Shown here piece after piece: positions 35,709-49,599 of a DNA stretch of 64,000 nucleotides. How positions within the stretch are numbered: position 1 is the stretch's first letter; the number at the start of each line of letters is the position of its first letter. This DNA comes from Brevipalpus yothersi (taxonomy: Eukaryota; Arthropoda; Arachnida; Trombidiformes; Tenuipalpidae), in assembly GCA_003956705.1 (NCBI GenBank), contig QZCP01000501.1, positions 170,524 to 234,523 on the forward strand, written 5' to 3'. Below the pieces are notes generated by a model. That model was not told where the DNA came from. It ran no database searches and was given only the letters and a program-made list of their open reading frames with translations. The position numbers were made by a program, and so were the translations under genes.

Positions 35709-38700
35709 CTCTCTCCCTCTCTCTCTCTCTCTTCTCCTCTTCAGGCTTTCTTATGTATTCGTAAAAGAAAATCTTCTTCTTTCTTTTCTTTCTTTTTTCG
35801 TTCACTTATTCTTTTTCATCTTTTACATTCTTGTATCGAAGCATTTTCAAAGCACGTTCATGGAGGCCAAAATAAGTTAGAATTGAAGAAAATTAAATTT
35901 AACCTCATCTATGTAACAGCTTATAGGCATACGCTTGTTGTATGGTTGAAAATTTTTTTCCTTCTCTTCTTCTTCTTCTTCTTCTTTTTCTTTTTGCTCA
36001 TCTTTTTGAAGGTATCGAATTTTAGTGGCAGTAACAAGCATTCAATCTTTTTACTTTGGGGTTTACTTGAAACATTAAAAAATTTTCTCTTCTCTCTTCT
36101 CTCTCCTTCTTCTTTGCTTCCCACTACTATTGCTACTACATCTACTACATCCACTACTGACTACTTATCTAATTCAATAAGGAAAAGCAGAAAGCAGCTC
36201 TATCCTGATTATTATATTAGACTCGGGAATATCATCATCAGTATGTGAGCATAAAGCAGAGTATGAATAGAAAGAGAGAGAGAGAGAGAGAAAGATATGA
36301 GTAGAAAACTGGATGAAATAATCTATGGGAACAGTTTTTGAGCATGAATCCTTTACTTCATTGAGGAGAACGAAAATTTTTTTCATCCAAACATCCGTAC
36401 AAATAGAATTGACAATTTTTCTGTTTGCCAATGTGAAAAATTAGCTATTATCCATTCAAATTGAAGATACATATATTCGTTGTCACATGAATCAGACAAA
36501 TTTTGATGAACTTCTATTAGCGAAACTATTCATTTTCACATAGCCATCAGGGACATCTTTCAAATCTCTATTATTGTCACTCATTCTCCAAGTCAATAAT
36601 CTTTCTCACCGAGAGTAGCAAAAAAAACTAGAAAAACGGAGAGGATTTTCATCACTAATGAGCTCATCAATGTGACATTTGATGATAAAAAGAATTTTGA
36701 ACTACTGAAGTGATAGTGTGTGGGATTGAATTGAATATAATTCCGAGGGTGGGAAAAAAATTGTTTCATTTTGAAATATTTTCTTTTAGTAAAGCTACTT
36801 GTTACTTTTTGATTTTTTTCGTGTGTTTACCATCATTCTCAAAGTTTCCAATAAAAATGGCTCACATTTCCGATGAATATCGACTGGTATTTTCATAGCC
36901 TCATCTACTTGACTCTCAAAACTTCATCTCTCTCTGACTGTGTATGTATGAATGAGAGTTTGTTATTTTTGTGATGATGGTTCCACTTTGCCCGAGTAGT
37001 CTACCATGAAGTGTAAGTGATGCTAATATACAGATCCTATCATATATATATGTACACATACACAGTCATAGAAGCATCCTCATGGTAGATAAAAAGACTA
37101 TTCTATTCTTCGTGTTATTACCCTCTGTTTGACTCTCAATTCCTCTTGTAGGTCGTTCATCCTCCACATGAGCACTTTACCACTTTTTTCACTCTTCCTC
37201 TTCTTTACTATCAAAACACACATTTATATGTATAAGAGAGTGTCTTGATTCCCTCTCATGGCCCACCAATGTTCCCATGTTATTTGGAGGTTTGAGTTCA
37301 CTAGTAAGATGAGTAAGAGAGAGAGAGAGAATAAAAATAAGATGATCTTTTCAGACCATATTATATGTTTATAGATTTAACAGAAACGATCATCTCAAAT
37401 AGCTTGAATTGGGGCGAAGAAAATATCTCTTTTTATCATTTCTCTATTGCCTCGTTTCCTTAGATAAGAATTTATAATAATCTATGGAATAGACCGAGAG
37501 AGAAAAATAGAGACTGGGTGAGTATGATATAATAATTCACCAGCGAAAAGTGAAGTAATATATGTATAGTAGATAAAATATTTCTCCTTAAAAGAGAAAG
37601 AGAGAGAGAATACAGCACTCTCTTTGCATTTTACCTCTTCTTCTATGAGATTATTTATATGCTTCTGAATATTTTTACTTACTTCTTCCAATTCTTTTCT
37701 CTGGTATGAATAGAATGACTATGTTCAACAGTTTCCCTTTCTTCTAACATCCACCCCATTTGAATTTATTCCTCTTGAAGGCTATCCCTACCTCAGAATG
37801 AAGCTAGTTATTTTCAAAATTATTCTCAAAGAAAGCCGATTTCAATAGCACACACATACCCATACACACAAATCTAGACTCAATCTTGTGAAAAATAATA
37901 GCAAAACAGAAGCTTAGAAAACTCTATTTATGCAAATTAGCGTTTTTCTCTGAATATAAGGGTAGATACATTCATATATGCTCCACATTCCGTTTCAAGA
38001 AAATTTTCTCAGCGTACTTCCCATATATGTATATATTTTCTTCTTCTTTTTGATCCTTTTTCCGATTCATTTCTTCATTTCCTCCAGCAATGGGGAGCAG
38101 ATATTTTTGAAGTAATATATATATAGACATATATCCATAGAGTTGAATAGTTCTGGTTCCATCTCATGTACCATACACACCAGATATACAGGGTCCATCA
38201 TTATCATCATCATGATCATTGTAACTTTTCATCCACACTTACACATACATGTGTGTGTATCTGTATGCACTTGCCATTCAAGATACCAGACAGTCTCACT
38301 ATAAAATGATTGGATTACCTTTCAGGGAATAAAGTTGGATAGTTTCGTGTATTCCTTGTATAGCATCTCGAATTCAGGTGTATCCTTGATACTTCGATAA
38401 AAGTTTGAAAAGCTTCAGATTCCAAAATTCGATCCACTCTACACTGAGTATACACATGAAGCACTCAGCATCGAACATCATACCTGAGGAAACTCGAACA
38501 TCTCTCTTTTCTTTCCCAATGACTTGAAGTGAGATTCTTTCGTGATTCCATGATGAAATCATGTACAGATCATGATAAAAAGAAGAAGAGGTGCCAGATA
38601 GAAGGTGAAAGAAGAAAAAAACTTATCAATTTAAATGATATGCTTCGAAAGATTTGAATCAATAAAAGTCAAAGAACTGTATTGGGCAAGAGTTAAAGCA

Positions 38701-40498
38701 CGCACACATAAAAGTCACACACACAAATCAATGTATCTGAATCCTTTATCCATACTATATAGAAAGGAGAGAAAAAATAAAATTCTGTAAAAAGCAGACA
38801 GAAAAAAAGTAGTGGGATAGAAAAAAAAGATATTTTTCTAATGAATCGAGAGCATAATGAGCTGATGAATTGGATTGCATACACATATAAATGGAGTAAA
38901 TATATTACTAACTAAGTAAACAATACGTATAGTGTGTACATGTATGTGCATAGCCACAGGATGAAAAGGAATTTCTGTCACTGAATTTTGCATTCCACCA
39001 AAGAATACGCAATGACCACACTTTATCCTTCGAGACATCATGAGTCTGATATTATCTTGATAAAATTGAATCCACCAAGATGTATTGGACTCTATCTCTG
39101 TGGAATTGAAATTCAAAGATAAATGAATTTCATTTTGATTCCAACTTGGCTCAAGGTGACTACCGTACCAATAACATATTTCCTTCTCTTGTGTGTACAT
39201 GTATGTGTGTGTGTGTCTGTGTATGTGTATGTCTCCTTTCCATGGCACATAATTTGATTAACTACCAAAAGTGTGTCAAGCCTCATACTAAGACTCAATA
39301 TCAGCGGTTTTGTTTTTAGCTTTTTAGGTTGTTTCATCAAGCTCATGGGACCTTTGATCAACTTGATCATCCGCCAAGCTCATGAAATGTACTGACAGAC
39401 ACAGTTAGAATGATTCAGATAAAAAAAAGTTAGCTTCTAGACATGAAGACATTTGACAGATCAAATGAAAGCCTTTGAGAAGCTCTTCTGACTTACTACA
39501 GTTTGGCGCCTTATTTTTTCCGCCAAAAATTTGATATTGATCTGAGATGGCTTAATTTCACGAAATTCTCAGCATTTTGACTTAAAAGTTGAGAAGAATG
39601 AAGGAGCAGCATAGCATATATTCTCTAACCAAAATCTAGTACTAATTTGCTCAACTTGGTCATTACTTTTCTTGCCTCATCAATACTAATTCTCATTCGA
39701 TTCGTATTTGCTCTTTTACTCTTTTACTATTCAGATCCATGTGAAACTTATCTCTGCCCACTCACCATGCAAACGTGCATTTCAGATGCCAATGGAAATC
39801 CATCTTGTATATGTCGGCCATGCTCTAATATGGTTGACTCAATGAATTCGTATTCCGATCAAGTATGCGGTTCAGACAATCACACATATCAATCGGAATG
39901 TGATCTAGAATACAATTTGTGCCTTAAAGATCAGACATCGTTAACAATCAAATATCGTGGTCCATGCATTGAAATAGCTGCTTATATGCCACCCGCTGCA
40001 TCACCTTCCTCATCCGATCCATGTGGCTCTGTGGTCTGTGATCATGGAGCTGTTTGCAAAATGAGTCCACCAAATGAACATGAACAACCACCAACATCAT
40101 CAGTCCAACAATCATCAATGCTCTTCAATGAATATTCAACTTTGTTACCCTCCTTTATCAATGATTCATCGTCAGCATCATCATTCCTATCCTCATCTTC
40201 CTCCTCTCCCAGCCCATCTTCTCCATTGGAAATGGTACAATCAGATGATCATGATAGAATAAATCAAAAGTTGATTCCTGTTTGCCAATGTCCTCCTTGT
40301 GAGCCAAGAGAAAATAATTCCAATGAAACTGTATGTGGTTCCGATGGACAAACATATCCAAACTTATGCGCCTTGAAATCTCATGGATGTAGGAAAAAGT
40401 TGGACATATCCGTTGCTTATTCAGGTCCATGCCGTAAGTGTTTACTTTTCGTTTTTCTCACTTCTTCTCTGGTCAAGCTTACATAGACTTCCTGTATT

Positions 40499-40545
<47 letters not shown>

Positions 40546-40977
40546 NNNNNNNNNNNNNNNNNNNNNNNNNNNNNNNNNNNNNNNNNNNNNNNNNNNNNNN
40601 NNNNNNNNNNNNNNNNNNNNNNNNNNNNNNNNNNNNNNNNNNNNNNNNNNNNNNNNNNNNNNNNNNNNNNNNNNNNNNNNNNNNNNNNNNNNNNNNNNNN
40701 NNNNNNNNNNNNNNNNNNNNNNNNNNNNNNNNNNNNNNNNNNNNNNNNNNNNNNNNNNNNNNNNNNNNNNNNNNNNNNNNNNNNNNNNNNNNNNNNNNNN
40801 NNNNNNNNNNNNNNNNNNNNNNNNNNNNNNNNNNNNNNNNNNNNNNNNNNNNNNNNNNNNNNNNNNNNNNNNNNNNNNNNNNNNNNNNNNNNNNNNNNNN
40901 NNNNNNNNNNNNNNNNNNNNNNNNNNNNNNNNNNNNNNNNNNNNNNNNNNNNNNNNNNNNNNNNNNNNNNNNNNNNN

Positions 40978-41047
<70 letters not shown>

Positions 41048-41818
41048 AACACTATTTTTTCACCGGATTCACATTCTTGTCATTGGTGTGACCAATATAT
41101 ATGTGTTTCATGGGAATGAAGTTTCTATTTGGAAATAAGACTTATTCTATACTGTGTGACAGTAAACATTTTTTCTTCAAAAAGGCTCATGGTGATGATG
41201 GCTAACTTTGATTCAAAATGTCCCACCATAAAGTTGGAATGTGTATATTTGTTTGGGCTTAGGATCGATTGGATAGTTTACACAAACGAGCAGATAGACA
41301 TTTGGGGAGATTCTTGTTTTTTATGAAGTTTTCTAAAATTTGTTTTCAGTCTTGAATTTTCTGATTCATTCTAACTCTTCAAGGACACTCTATAGACTAG
41401 TCAGAACCACAAGGGATCAGATTTTAATTCAGCATATTTGGATGAATTTGATGAACAGACAATCAAGTTGCTACTGAAAAAAGTTGTTGAAATTGTTTTC
41501 CCAGTTGAATGACCAAAAAAACTCAATCTTAATCACTCTTCTCTTCTGACGCATATGTATTATTCCACGTGGTTTATGCATGTAGATATTTGAAATTCTC
41601 TGGTTTTTCTAAATACCATTGATCAATGCTACCGGGAATCAATTGTGTATGCAATTCTTCTTCTTTTACCTTTTTTCCCACTTGAAATCATCTTCCCACA
41701 GGATCCCAACTCTTGATGCGCATATATATCGCCCACAATTAAGCTCAACCGTAAAACGTGATCTACATGATTTGATTACGAATCTATCAGTTTTGTGGAT
41801 GCTAGCTTGTAGGCTTCT

Positions 41819-41865
<47 letters not shown>

Positions 41866-44800
41866 TAGCCTTCTTTTTTCCTCTCCTCTCAAACCTCTTC
41901 ATGTTATTTTTCTTTTCCGCTTCCTCTTACTCTCACTTCCTCCTCTTTTTCCATCCAATCGTCGATCTTCACGATCAGAGGTAAACTGTCAGAACAATGC
42001 TCATCTACTATCATCCTCCCACTTACGAAAGCATAGCATCTAGTGAAAATTGAATGAGTGTGTGTTAAACGGATTAGATGCCTTTTCTGCACATTACCCA
42101 GGCCCTAGTTTCGTCTATGTACTATGAACGTGTGTGTGTCTGTGTGTGTTGGTGAACCAGCAAAAAGAGGTGAAGCTGAAAAGAAAAACAAACTTGAATG
42201 AAGCTTGGATATTTTTCTACGCACACATACATACATACATACATGTACATACATACAGGCACATCAACCATATTATCACATCAACTTGGACCATACACAT
42301 CATCACCATAATAATAATTACCTCCTTACACCATCTTCCAGCTTGAATGATCCATTCAACGTGTACACTAATCAACATCACTATCTTCTATCTCATTGAG
42401 AAAAATATTTTCACTCTTTTCATCCTCCTACATCTTCATCCTCCGGTTCAACCTCCCCAAAACTACTAACCATGTACATTCATTGTTTCTCTCTTGACAA
42501 TACAAAAGCATGAAGAGAGGGGGAGAAAGATGGAGAACAATCAACAGACAACAAGCAAATCAAGAGAGAGAGAGAGAGAAGAGGCAAGAATACATGAAGA
42601 GGTGAAAAGATATGAATGGATGGATGGATGGAAGCATCTTCATCATCTTCATTATGTGTGTATTTATATAGGGAAAAGTTTAAAGCATTTCTGAGCGTGT
42701 AGCAAGGCAAACAATGTTCATCATTCATAGTATTGAAAGGGAAGATAAAGAGAGTGAAATGATGCTGAGCTGGAATGTGGGTGGTATGGGTCTATGGAAT
42801 TAACTATGTTAATATATACACACACACACTCACATATTTTCTTTGATAACAGAGAACTATGTAAATGTATTTTTTCACATTCTTCTCACTCTCCACCAAC
42901 AAAAAAACGACATGCAAACGTATCACTTATGTGTTATCGAGAAAGAAAGAGAGAAAAATTTTTCTTGAACCAACAATTTGACATAATTGTCAATCAAATG
43001 TGTTGCAAGATGTCTGTGGAAGGTGTTTGGATAAATAAAGTGAATGTAAAAGCTCAACTAAAAAGAAAAGAAATGGGCATCTTTTTTGACAGCAAAAAAT
43101 GGCATGAAGAGAGGCGAGATTTACTCTCTCCTCTTCTATGATGAATGGATTTTTCTTTCTTTTAGTCTGTCTCTCTCCATCCTCTCTCGCTCTCCATCCT
43201 CTGAAACCACCAAAAAATGATCCTCACATGATAAGAAAATGAAAGTGAATATTTGCAGAACGGAAAAAGAAGAAAAGAATAGAGAAAAAGGGAATCAAGG
43301 CTAGAAAGTTACATAGATACACGTTTTTTGGAAGGTCGCATGTGTTGGTTGGCAAGGAATAAGTTAGATGAGTATGCTAGTTTATTTTTCTCACTAGACT
43401 CAGTGATTTTTTTTGGTTTTGTTTTTCTATCTTGTGGTGGGAATAAATACCTTTCTCTGAGTTTCTCGCTAACTCTACTGTTCTGATCGATGAGTTAGCT
43501 AAACTATCCTCCCATTTTATTCCTCCAAACTTATCCAATTCTCAATTCAAGACAACACACATAATTCTTTACCGCCCTTTTATTCTCACCTTTCAATTGC
43601 AAAATGGTAAAAATTTGCGTGCTCAATAGAAAAAAAGTGGGAATTTTTCTCCCTGTATTTTCTCACCAAAATTGAGCATTCTGGACTAAATTTGCTGACT
43701 TTGAATTTGCATTTCTTGCTCATACACTTTTTTCATCTCATTGTCACTCACAGCCGTTCTTGGCTATTCTATTGATATGTACCAGGGTGGCATAATTTTC
43801 CACAATCTTCGGAATGTATAATCATTCTCCCTTGACTTGACAGTACTCTTATTTCGAAAAAAATAGATAAAAAAATCGCCTATGCATATCTCAATGATTC
43901 AAGTGTATGTGAGTTGAGGGGGGAGGCAATTCTATTGCCAGCTCATGATCTTGAAGTTGTGAAACTTACAGTGTATTCTTCCTTTCCTTCCAGGGAACAT
44001 GATTTCGATAGAGCCTCTATATCATGAAACAGAGATCTAGATCAAATAGGGTTCAAGTTGTTGAGCATTATTTATTTAACCCAGAAAAAAATATTCAAAA
44101 GTCAAGAAACATATAGCCAGAGTATACAGAAAACAGAAAATAAAATTCAATGGATACCTGATGGAAATTGAACTTGTCTGTACGATGTCTTCTCTCTCTC
44201 TCTTATTCTTCAATCGATCGAAGTAACAGGCAACAGGTATTGGTTCTGAGAGAGAATTGTATTTTGTATCTCATTCCTTTCTTTTTACTTCTCTGATCCA
44301 TCGATTTTCTTCCCATGCATCATGGCTCCACGGAATGGATCCTCGGTTTTGGGGGCAAAGTTTTGCTTGAGATTACTTGATAGACAATGCAAGAGAAACA
44401 GGGGAGAAAAGGGGAAGAGAACTTATAGTCAACAAAAGTTTTTGATACAAACAACAATCCTTTTTACACTGGAAACTCAATGAACACATAAATACTTGGG
44501 GACAAAAGTTATAAGAAAAAAGAGGTATTCAATTGACTTTCCATGGAGCAACAATCATATTTGTCTTTTGTATATTGTAGAACACATTTGATGCATATGG
44601 TTATACTTTTATTCTCCTCTCTTTCTTTGTCTAGTTATTTTTCTTCCTTCACCAGCAGGCATGTTCAATTTTTATTCGTAAAAATATTTGATTCGGGTGT
44701 GTGTACGTGTGTACCTTACTGAAAAAAACATATCCACAATCTTGCAAGCAAGAATGCAAATTCTCACTTTTCCGTTTTATTCTCTTATATTCATTTATTA

Positions 44801-47800
44801 AACTTTTCTCTCTTTCTCTTTCTCTTTCTCTTTCTCTTTCTCTTTCTCTTTCTCTTTCATTCCTGTCAATTCTCTTTTACTCAATATACTCTTTCCAGTC
44901 TCCCAGTCCTGTTAGCATCTTTTATCTTCATCTTCTTCCACTTTTATTTGCTTCTCATGTCTCTATTTTTCTTTCTCTCAGTATTCTCTTTATTCTTCAG
45001 CTCTTACTCTCTCTCTCTTCACACTAGCATACCTTCTATGTATCATAATCCCTACGGACTTTTTCCTCTCTCTTCTTCTTCCTCCTTATACTATTCAGAA
45101 TAGAATGATTCCCATTCTGATTCAAGCACGCAGGCGAGATTAATTCACGCTGAGCATTCATAACCTTTCCATGCTTTGCCAAGCCTCAACCTCGACTTTG
45201 AAGACTTGCCCAATTATGCACCAGAATAAGCGGAAAACGACACTTCCTCACCGTAATGGCATGCACAGTGAGTCTTATGCCCCACCAAGCTTAAAAAGAC
45301 TCATGAATTCTAATATGGAATCAGAATTCATGAGGAATATATACATACTCTCTCTCTCTTCCGATGTATATGTATGTACTCTCTCTTTCTCTGTGCTAAT
45401 GAATTGTGTTCACTTGATTCCTCTCAGCGAAATTCACACTCGTTCACCAAATTATTCTGCTTCTTCTTTTCTTTCATCTCATCAACTCTTCTCAGCCTCT
45501 CTTCCCCCTCCACCCCTTTTGCTACATCATTGGGTTTAATTTTCTCAGTTTGTTTCTTACATTACTCTCTCTCTCTCTCTCTCTCTCACAACCCTATGAA
45601 TACCAAATTCTTTTCACTCTCGTTTGCTTAATGTTCACTTTTCCATTTACTCTATCTTGCAACTTTATCGGCTCATCTATTCTTTCCACTTCTTCCAAGC
45701 CAATTCCTGTGAATTACTTGCGTCCATTATCTGTCTGGTTAGTTACTAAACCGAAAACACATGTATACAACACCAACGTTTAGAGGTCAGAAATCAACTC
45801 TCTCTCTCTCTCTCTCTATCTCCCTTTCTTTCTTTCTTTCTTTCTTTCTTTCTCTCGTTGCACCTCGAGATGGATTCTCATTTAGCATCTGATTGCTTCT
45901 CGGAATAGTCATACAGAATTATGTATATCTGATCCATGACCTACTGCATACACTTACATACCTAGCTATTGCCAGCAATGACATCAATAAGGAGGTAGCT
46001 CTTGGAATTTTGCACTCGAGAAGTGAAGGAATTCCGATATCAATTTTCATGGTTTACTGTCATGAACCTTTCGTGACTATATCGATAAACTACATGCATG
46101 AACTTTGAGTTGTAGTCTTTACAGCATCGCCATCACTGCTTTTGGACTCCATTTACTGAAGGAGACTGTTTTACAGATACGAGATGCACTTAATCAATGT
46201 TTGATTTGTAGAAATTTGATTATTTTCCAGATTTGATGTAAGAAAATCAGAAAAGTAGAATGCAAAGTATAATACACAATATTATGGAAAAGTCAGATTC
46301 ATGAGTTAGTGTCAAAATTTGAGCTGTCACACGACAATTCGTGACAAAGTTGAAAGGGTTCCTGATTTATAGTGGATCATAAGATGGAATACTTTTTGAT
46401 AGGCACAACATGTATGGAAGAGAAAGAGAATTTAGCCAGAAGCTATGTTAAAATTTAATGAAGACAGTGTCTGAAAAATTATAAGCCCAAACGTAAAGGG
46501 CTTCTCGTGCAGTGGAGAATGAATGAATCCTATTTAACCGCTATATTAGGCAATTATTATGCGAATTTCCATGCAAATGAATTCGAAGCCTCAGACAAAA
46601 TGATGGAAGCTGATCTGTTTTCCGTACCATATGACGAAACATTTTTTTCTCTCTTTAGCCCATCTTCATCGTGAATGAACAAGTTAATCATGAAATGAAG
46701 TACCTTATTCGAAACTCAACGTGATAACTTTGATTCCATACTTTCACTACACATACTGTCAAAGCTGATTTGCTGTTGAGCAAACATCTCATCAATACTT
46801 AGTGAACTTGCTGGAAGGCTCATTTATATTCACTTTTTCTATCAGCATCCATTCTGGAGATAAACTCTTTTTTTTTCTCCTTCTTCACTCCTTTCAAGAT
46901 ATATACAGAGAATGTACACTCAAATGAAGTAAATACAACCAGAACTTGTTGATGAATACTGTTCTATCCAATTTTTTCCCTTTTACCTCTATCAGCTTCT
47001 ATCTATCTCTATCTCTCTTTTATACTGACTGTATTCTGAACTGCTTTAAACATTAATACAAATTCAGTCTGATTAATCTAGGAGCTCAAACAGCTTCCAG
47101 TGATTAATTGATATCCTTGAAATTGTTTAACTCTCATATACATACGATTCGTATGGTTAACGGTTCCCAATGGGTGAACACTTCACATGGCCTCTAATTT
47201 TGCTGTCACTTTTCGAATTGTCTTAGTTTGTCACTCATTTGTCTTAATGTTCTACTTGAATTGGATAAAACACTTGCTGATTAATGTTAACTAGTGGAAT
47301 GAAACATTTTCACTATCCATTGCAAATTACAGTCCATCCTTGAAATAGACAAGAAAGATGGACACACACAAAATAGAAGAATACAAGTCAACATGTAAGC
47401 TTATCCAGTAGAAGAATGATGAAATTTTCGATTTTGATATAAATTCTCATGCGAAACATTGACCATCACAAGCATGTGATAATGTGTGTATATATCTATG
47501 TACTCCTTTTCTTCCAACCAGAAACTTGTGCCAATCTCCAGTGTAATAATTACGCCACATGTGAACTGGATCCAAACACTGGTAAACCTGTATGCCAATG
47601 TCCAAAGGTATGCCTACGGGAAGAGAATCCAGTATGTGGATCAAATGGTAAAACTTACGAGAACGAATGTGAACTTCGGATGAGCTCCTGTCACATACAG
47701 ACTAATATAAAGATACTCTATCGAGGACCCTGCGGTGAGTATACTCTATCAATGAACTATGATGATATTATTTCTGCTTCTTTTTTATTCTTTTGGCTAC

Positions 47801-47919
47801 TTTTTTTTGGTCAATCTTACTTTATCTTATTCCTTTTGCCTCTTCTTCGTCGAATTCCTTTTGATTGGCTTCGATGACAAGTATATTTGATTTGGATGAA
47901 TTAGTGTAGCTGTTTTTCT

Positions 47920-47978
<59 letters not shown>

Positions 47979-49323
47979 CTTGTATTTCTAGGAAGAATGG
48001 AGATTTTCTTTTTTGAACTCTGATATTATGATACACAATCTACTTGTCCCATGAATCACAGTAAATAAACTTTAGCCAGCCTCACTGAACAATACTCCAA
48101 TTGTCTTGGATAAATTGAACTTCAGATTGATTTCCAGATAGATAGATATATATATTTCTTGTAAAGAGTTGGGTAACCTTTCCCCTTTATTAGGCTTAAC
48201 AGAAAAATTCTTGTGAGTAGATTGTAGTGTGGATATGTGGGTGTGTGGGTGGCAAGAAAAGTAAAACCACAAGCTGACAATCGATTCATTTTTTTCCTAT
48301 TGTAAGAGATTCCCTATTCCAAGCAGCATTCATCTGGAGAGAGAAGGTTCAGATAGTAAAAATCTGAAATATTAATAACAGAGAATGAAAAGATTTTCCC
48401 ATCAATCTCTGCTCATTAGTGGAGATACATTACTTCATTTGAATTTCAAACTTGATTCACCTTATACAAACTCATAGGAGGCATTTTTTGTTCATGATAT
48501 CTAAGCTGCTTATTTGATTTATTATTATATTTCAAGTGTGGATCTAGACAATAGGAATAGTTGATCCCCAAAATTATTCGGAGGCTGTAGATTTATCAGA
48601 AACAAGACAAATGAGTAGCTTTGAAACCAGAGGATTGATGTAGTGTTATTTCTACATGTAAAAATGATTCTTACAGAATTATTCGAACAATTTTTGAGCT
48701 TAAAAAAGATTTCTTTTGCATTCAAACAAGTGGAACTGAAGATAGTGTTTCAATATTTCTCCACAGAGATTTTCGGTCACAAAAGATCTTGAGTTTAATC
48801 TGAGGATTAGGATAGATCAATGATTATTCTCCATTGAGTTCGAGTATGTTGATATATTCCACGAAGATAGGTTTGAAGTGAATGTTGATCCTCCATAATC
48901 TGGTGGAAAAAAGCATCTTGAAGGGTTACGTTGGATTTTTTCTCATCTTCCACTTTTGCCCAAGATATCCCATATTCAAGAGTGAATAGTAGAAAGTGAT
49001 TCTTCGGAATTCTTTTGAGTAGATGAGAAGTCACTTTCACTCTCTCTCTTCTCCATCTATTCCCTATCTCTGTTCTTCTCATGATGCTCTTTAACCCAGG
49101 GCATTCAATTTGCTCTGTGTTTACTGCATCTGGAGTGAATGAAAATTCTTTCTCTATCAACAGGGCTACTACTATTTTTCCTCCTCTTTTTATGTATCTA
49201 CTAGTTGCTTTCTCCAGGGGCCAGATAGGAACATTAAGAATAATCTTATTTCTTCTACTGTATAGAAAGAAAAAAGTTAGCTCAATGAGAAAAGTAGGGA
49301 CAAAAGTGAAAGTAAAAGTTGGA

Positions 49324-49354
<31 letters not shown>

Positions 49355-49505
49355 AAGTTGGATTTGTTAGTTTCAATTCCATGGGAAGCATAGTCAACAT
49401 GGCTAGATCATGCTTCTGATCCTATTTCCTGACTTTGTTGGAAATATCATTTTGAGTGTCCAAAGCTATCCTTACAATCAACCTGAATAATAGAACATCT
49501 GTAGA

Positions 49506-49599
<94 letters not shown>

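Larger units (their letters stand above)
28513..39734 (+). other. Agrin-like intron 1 (11.2 kb)
   Basis: No exon with FS, EGF or other cysteine pattern seen on either strand. Contents are AT-rich unique sequence with CT/GA tracts at 29777-29814, 30345-30366, 31203-31250, 34709-34775, 34964-34995 and 35656-35732, a CTT run near 35963-35990 and GT runs near 34440 and 39200. Open frames here are low complexity. Confidence 0.6.
40434..47521 (+). other. Agrin-like intron 2 (7.1 kb, contains an assembly gap)
   Basis: No cysteine-module exon seen in the readable part. CT tracts flank the gap and recur at 41822-41862, 45565-45588 and 45799-45855; an ACAT tetranucleotide run lies at 42223-42256 and a TTTCTC hexanucleotide run at 44804-44858. 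A further exon hidden in the gap cannot be excluded. Confidence 0.6.

Noticed and set aside
39647..39734. Hydrophobic frame running directly into FS1, which looks like a signal peptide for the agrin-like protein
   Set aside because: It has no ATG (only a TTG), it lies over the pyrimidine-rich end of intron 1 and contains the acceptor TATTCAG; exon 1 at 28203-28512 joins in phase instead.
40383..41091. Long frames across the N block on both strands
   Set aside because: They consist of translated CT/GA repeat and unknown bases.
42480..43141. Frames of 66-115 codons in agrin-like intron 2
   Set aside because: Rich in translated simple repeats, overlapping on both strands, no conserved motif.
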